A stretch of DNA of 7,574 bases from positions 1 to 7,574 of the forward strand of contig JAIRRL010000162.1 of assembly GCA_031255985.1 (NCBI GenBank), read 5' to 3'. Under the pieces are notes generated by a model that was not told the DNA's origin, ran no database searches, and worked only from the letters and a program-made list of their open reading frames with translations. Position 1 is the first letter of the stretch. The number at the start of each line of letters is the position of its first letter. This DNA comes from Gracilibacteraceae bacterium (GTDB taxonomy: Bacteria > Bacillota > Desulfitobacteriia > Desulfitobacteriales > Syntrophobotulaceae). Below, in pieces: positions 5,395-7,574 of the stretch. The position numbers were made by a program, and so were the translations under genes.

Positions 5395-7206
5395 TTAATC
5401 TGTCACCCGCACAATTCCTTCGCCAAACAACTCCCGCATCCGCCGCGCCTGGGCGGCGACTGACTCCACGTCCGGTTCCGCCCCTTCCGTCGCGGCGGAA
5501 CCGGACGGGTCGGACGCTTTTTCCCCTACGCCGCCGCGCTCTGTTGCCGCCGCGCCAACCGTCGCGTTTTCGGACGCGCTAGGCGCCGCGCTTCCGGGCG
5601 CTGTTTCCTCTACGCCGCCGGTCGCGCCAAACGCCGCGCCCGGCGGCAGCTCGCTTTCCAGTACGCTCCGCAGGCTGGCCGCTTGGTTCAGCAAGCGGCT
5701 GAGTATTTCCTCCACAACGTTTTTGTTCTCCGGCTGGGTGAATTTATCGCGGTGAAAGGTATAGCCGTCCCGGAAAGCCAGGTACAATACCCCGTCCTCC
5801 CAGGCGGCCGGAGCGCCCTCTTGCAGAAAAGCGTGGGTGGAGATTTTTTTCTTGCGTACTTCCTCCAGAAGGGCGGGCCACAAGGCCCGCACCGTCTCCA
5901 GGCTTGGGGCGCTGGGGACGGCGCCGCCCGGCCCCGGCTGGGGCGCGGGTTTGTTGGCTGCAGCCGGGGGCGGGCTGGGCTTCGGCTGAGAGCCGAAGCC
6001 GGCGCGGCGCGGGCGTCCCGCTGCCGCCGCAGCGGCAGCGGGGGCAGGGCCGGCGTCGCCGGAGAGTCTGCCGGCGTTACCGGGGGTTCTGCCGGCCCTG
6101 CCGGCGGCGTTCACCGCCGCCGGCGCCGCGGGCGCCGTCCCCATCGCCGTCACGAGGATCATATCCGCCGCCAAATTGGCGTTTGAAGCATATTTTAACT
6201 CCGCCTCGCCTTTCATAATAGCGTCCAGCATCGCGAGCAGACGCGGCAGATCAGTGGCGGCGGCCTGAGTTTTCAAGCGTTCCAGCTGCCCGGCCGGCAG
6301 CAGCGGCTGCTCTCCCCCCGCCAAATAAAGGAGCAGGCGGCGCAAATATTCCAATAATTCCCTGATCAATTGGCGCGGATCCCGCCCCAGCGCGACCCCG
6401 TCGGCCAAACGCTGGAGAACGGCGGCGTAATCTTTTTTCAGCAAATCATCCGTCAGATCGGCAATATACTCTTCCCCCGCCGCGCCCAGGATGCCGTACA
6501 CATGTTCCGGCAGCAGCTCCCCTTCCACCAGCAGGCACTGATCCAGCAAACTGAGCGCGTCCCGCAGCCCGCCCTCCGATTTGGCCGCGATAAGCCCCAG
6601 CACGTCCGCTCCGACTTCCCGCCCCCCGGCCCGGCAGACTTCGGCCAGGCGGGCGACGATTTCATGATCGGCCAGGCGGTGAAAAGAAAAACGCTGCACG
6701 CGCGAAAGTATGGTCAACGGCACCTTATGCGCCTCGGTCGTCGCCAGGATGAAAACGACGCCGGCCGGAGGTTCCTCCAGCGTTTTCAGCAGCGCGTTGA
6801 AAGCCTCCTTGGTCATCATATGTACTTCGTCGATGATGTACACTTTATTGCGGCCGCCAGCCGGGGCCAGCCGCACTTTTTCCCGTAAATCGCGCACCTC
6901 GTCGATACCGCGGTTCGAGGCCGCGTCTATTTCATAAACGTCAAGGGAAACGCCCTGGTCGATTTCCCGGCAGGAAACACATTCGTTGCACGGCTCCGCT
7001 CCCTGCCGCGCGCCGCAATTCACGGCTTTGGCCAGTATTTTCGCCGCCGTCGTTTTACCCGTGCCGCGAGGGCCGCTGAACAAATAGGCGTGCGCCACTT
7101 TATCCCGCAAAAGCGCGTTCACCAAAACCCGCCTGACATGCTCCTGCCCCGACATCTCCGCAAAACGCCGCGGCCGCCATTCACGGTATAAAGCCAGATA
7201 AGACAT
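5395..7206 (-). CDS. dnaX: DNA polymerase III subunit tau/gamma (clamp-loader ATPase)
   Basis: DnaX is the AAA+ motor of the clamp loader and, as tau, ties polymerase and helicase together at the fork. I start it at the ATG at 7206 (603 residues) because GGGAGG lies 7 nt upstream and MSYLALYREWRP is the normal family N-terminus; an upstream in-frame TTG would overlap that SD. I see Walker A GPRGTGKTT (45-53), zinc cysteines 64, 73, 76 and 79, Walker B VYIIDEVHMM (122-131), sensor-1 ATTEAHKVP (155-163), the arginine-finger motif as SRV instead of the common SRC (168-170), and sensor-2 GGLRDALSLLDQ (212-223). A Pro/Ala/Gly linker (about 356-435) leads to a tau domain (about 436-510, with ALWPALLEEVRKKK), then a second linker and a terminal MRELFGEGIVRV. 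Both linkers are rich in perfect inverted repeats. It lies just downstream of the SRP RNA gene. Confidence 0.97.
   Translation of the reverse strand: MSYLALYREWRPRRFAEMSGQEHVRRVLVNALLRDKVAHAYLFSGPRGTGKTTAAKILAKAVNCGARQGAEPCNECVSCREIDQGVSLDVYEIDAASNRGIDEVRDLREKVRLAPAGGRNKVYIIDEVHMMTKEAFNALLKTLEEPPAGVVFILATTEAHKVPLTILSRVQRFSFHRLADHEIVARLAEVCRAGGREVGADVLGLIAAKSEGGLRDALSLLDQCLLVEGELLPEHVYGILGAAGEEYIADLTDDLLKKDYAAVLQRLADGVALGRDPRQLIRELLEYLRRLLLYLAGGEQPLLPAGQLERLKTQAAATDLPRLLAMLDAIMKGEAELKYASNANLAADMILVTAMGTAPAAPAAVNAAGRAGRTPGNAGRLSGDAGPAPAAAAAAAGRPRRAGFGSQPKPSPPPAAANKPAPQPGPGGAVPSAPSLETVRALWPALLEEVRKKKISTHAFLQEGAPAAWEDGVLYLAFRDGYTFHRDKFTQPENKNVVEEILSRLLNQAASLRSVLESELPPGAAFGATGGVEETAPGSAAPSASENATVGAAATERGGVGEKASDPSGSAATEGAEPDVESVAAQARRMRELFGEGIVRVTD
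5469..5507. repeat. 14-bp perfect inverted repeat in the second dnaX linker
   Basis: CGTCCGGTTCCGCC (5469-5482) is followed after 11 nt by its exact reverse complement GGCGGAACCGGACG (5494-5507). It lies in the low-complexity region just before the conserved dnaX C-terminus. It has no T run on either side and sits within coding sequence, so it is not a standard terminator. The mRNA would fold into a very stable hairpin there. Confidence 0.8.
5978..6000. repeat. 10-bp perfect hairpin with 3-nt loop in the first dnaX linker
   Basis: GGCTTCGGCT (5978-5987), loop GAG, then AGCCGAAGCC (5991-6000). It encodes part of the Pro/Gly/Ser-rich linker. It is the leftmost of four hairpins clustered between 5978 and 6124. 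Confidence 0.8.
6017..6042. repeat. 11-bp perfect hairpin with 4-nt loop in the first dnaX linker
   Basis: CCCGCTGCCGC (6017-6027), loop CGCA, then GCGGCAGCGGG (6032-6042). It encodes the poly-alanine run of the linker. A smaller 6-bp stem (CGCCGG 6057-6062 with CCGGCG 6071-6076) follows it. Confidence 0.75.
6100..6124. repeat. 10-bp perfect hairpin with 5-nt loop at the start of the first dnaX linker
   Basis: GCCGGCGGCG (6100-6109), loop TTCAC, then CGCCGCCGGC (6115-6124). It lies just after the end of the conserved ATPase/domain III part of DnaX. High GC makes such stems easier to find by chance, but the pairing is exact. Confidence 0.7.
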
Positions 7207-7213
7207 CCCCGCG

Positions 7214-7219
7214 CCTCCC
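7214..7219 (-). promoter_or_regulatory. Ribosome binding site of dnaX, decides the start
   Basis: GGGAGG on the minus strand ends 7 nt before the ATG at 7204-7206. The upstream in-frame TTG (7219-7221) overlaps this site and cannot be served by it, so the ATG is taken as the start. Confidence 0.75.
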
Positions 7220-7260
7220 AAGCGCCTGCCGCAGTGCCGCCGGCGAAACGCAAATTAATG

Positions 7261-7531
7261 GCCGCGCGCCTTTTCTCGAACATGGAACCCGGACGTTACC
7301 CGAAGCGCCCCGACTCCTCCCCGGCGCCCTCGCGGCACACGGGACACGCTCCTTAGTGCTGCTTCCGTCAAGACCTGACACGGTTCAAAGGCGCCAGTTG
7401 CGCGAGACCGGAAAAATCAACGCCAGAGCGATCCGGACTGCTCCCAGCCCCATGCCCTCAAAAAAGGAATTAAACCCCGCTGTAGCGGACTGCGGGTTAC
7501 AAGGAACCGCTACCTCCCCGTCTAGCGCGGC
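7261..7531 (-). ncRNA. ffs: Signal recognition particle RNA, large Bacillota type with Alu domain
   Basis: The minus strand holds the hallmark SRP54-binding hairpin (helix 8): GTGTCAGGTC, an apical TTGACG, then GGAAGCAGCACTAAG (about 7349-7383). The apical loop reads as UGAC, a URRC-type tetraloop, rather than GNRA. The 5' part has Alu-domain signals: GGGGAGGTAGCGGT (about 7506-7519) and TGTAAC (7496-7501), as in Bacillus scRNA. The ends define the gene: GCCGCGC (7525-7531) pairs with GCGCGGC (7261-7267), giving about 271 nt, the size of the B. subtilis RNA. With Ffh it targets nascent membrane and secreted proteins to the membrane; the Alu domain is linked to elongation delay. Its place just before dnaX is the conserved arrangement in this phylum. 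Exact ends are inferred from pairing. No clear terminator follows, so transcripts may run on into dnaX. Confidence 0.95.
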
Positions 7532-7538
7532 CGGTTTT

Positions 7539-7567
7539 ATTTTATCCTATTTTAGCGGGAAAGGCAA
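7539..7567 (-). promoter_or_regulatory. Sigma-70/SigA-type promoter of the SRP RNA (and possibly of the dnaX operon)
   Basis: On the minus strand TTGCCT (7562-7567) is a -35 match of 4/6 and TAAAAT (7539-7544) a -10 match of 5/6, separated by exactly 17 bp. The predicted transcription start, 7-8 nt further on, falls at the G residues 7531-7532, where end-pairing independently places the SRP RNA 5' end. The agreement makes this a good prediction. Confidence 0.75.
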
Positions 7568-7574
7568 GCGCCCA

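Noticed and set aside
7181..7381. 66-codon minus-strand frame upstream of dnaX
   Set aside because: It lies across the dnaX start and the 3' half of the SRP RNA gene, which explains the sequence better.
1..7574. CRISPR array, insertion sequence, tRNA or phage attachment site
   Set aside because: No regularly spaced repeats, no transposase or integrase motifs, no tRNA-like cloverleaf and no flanking target duplications were seen.

Overview
The window is GC-rich (about 60% by eye) and comes from the chromosome of a bacterium, most likely a member of the Bacillota. Three things point there: an SRP RNA of about 271 nt that carries an Alu domain, as in Bacillus and Clostridia; the conserved order SRP RNA - dnaX - ybaB - recR; and strong GGAGG-type ribosome binding sites. 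The high GC would suit some Negativicutes or Clostridia lineages, but I cannot name a genus.

Layout, left to right. Positions 1-1174 (+) hold the 3' part of a nucleotide-sugar 6-dehydrogenase of the TviB/WbpA/UDP-ManNAc dehydrogenase type. Its Rossmann NAD-binding start lies beyond the left edge. Positions 1175-1217 are a short convergent junction made of tandem repeats, with a probable terminator. Positions 1218-4310 (-) hold a 1030-residue protein with an N-terminal TIR domain, one transmembrane helix, a helical linker and a large beta-propeller-like region. Positions 4351-7206 (-) hold recR, ybaB/ebfC and dnaX. Positions 7261-7531 (-) hold the SRP RNA gene, and its promoter lies at the right edge.

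How the genes fit together. SRP RNA guides membrane-protein targeting. DnaX (tau) organises the replicative polymerase clamp loader. YbaB binds DNA as a nucleoid-associated protein, and RecR is a recombination mediator in the RecFOR pathway. This part is an ordinary housekeeping block. The unusual member is the TIR-TM-propeller gene. It starts 40 nt after recR on the same strand with its own very strong ribosome binding site, so it is probably read from the same transcript. By family knowledge a TIR domain with the conserved glutamate can be an NAD+-degrading enzyme, and propeller regions commonly act as sensor or binding platforms. A defence or cell-signalling role is therefore plausible, but it is inference.

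Other points that stand out: several perfect DNA hairpins in the two low-complexity linkers of dnaX; an A7 run preceded by an SD-like sequence in dnaX; and 20-bp tandem repeats at the convergent junction that offer alternative hairpin arms in both directions.
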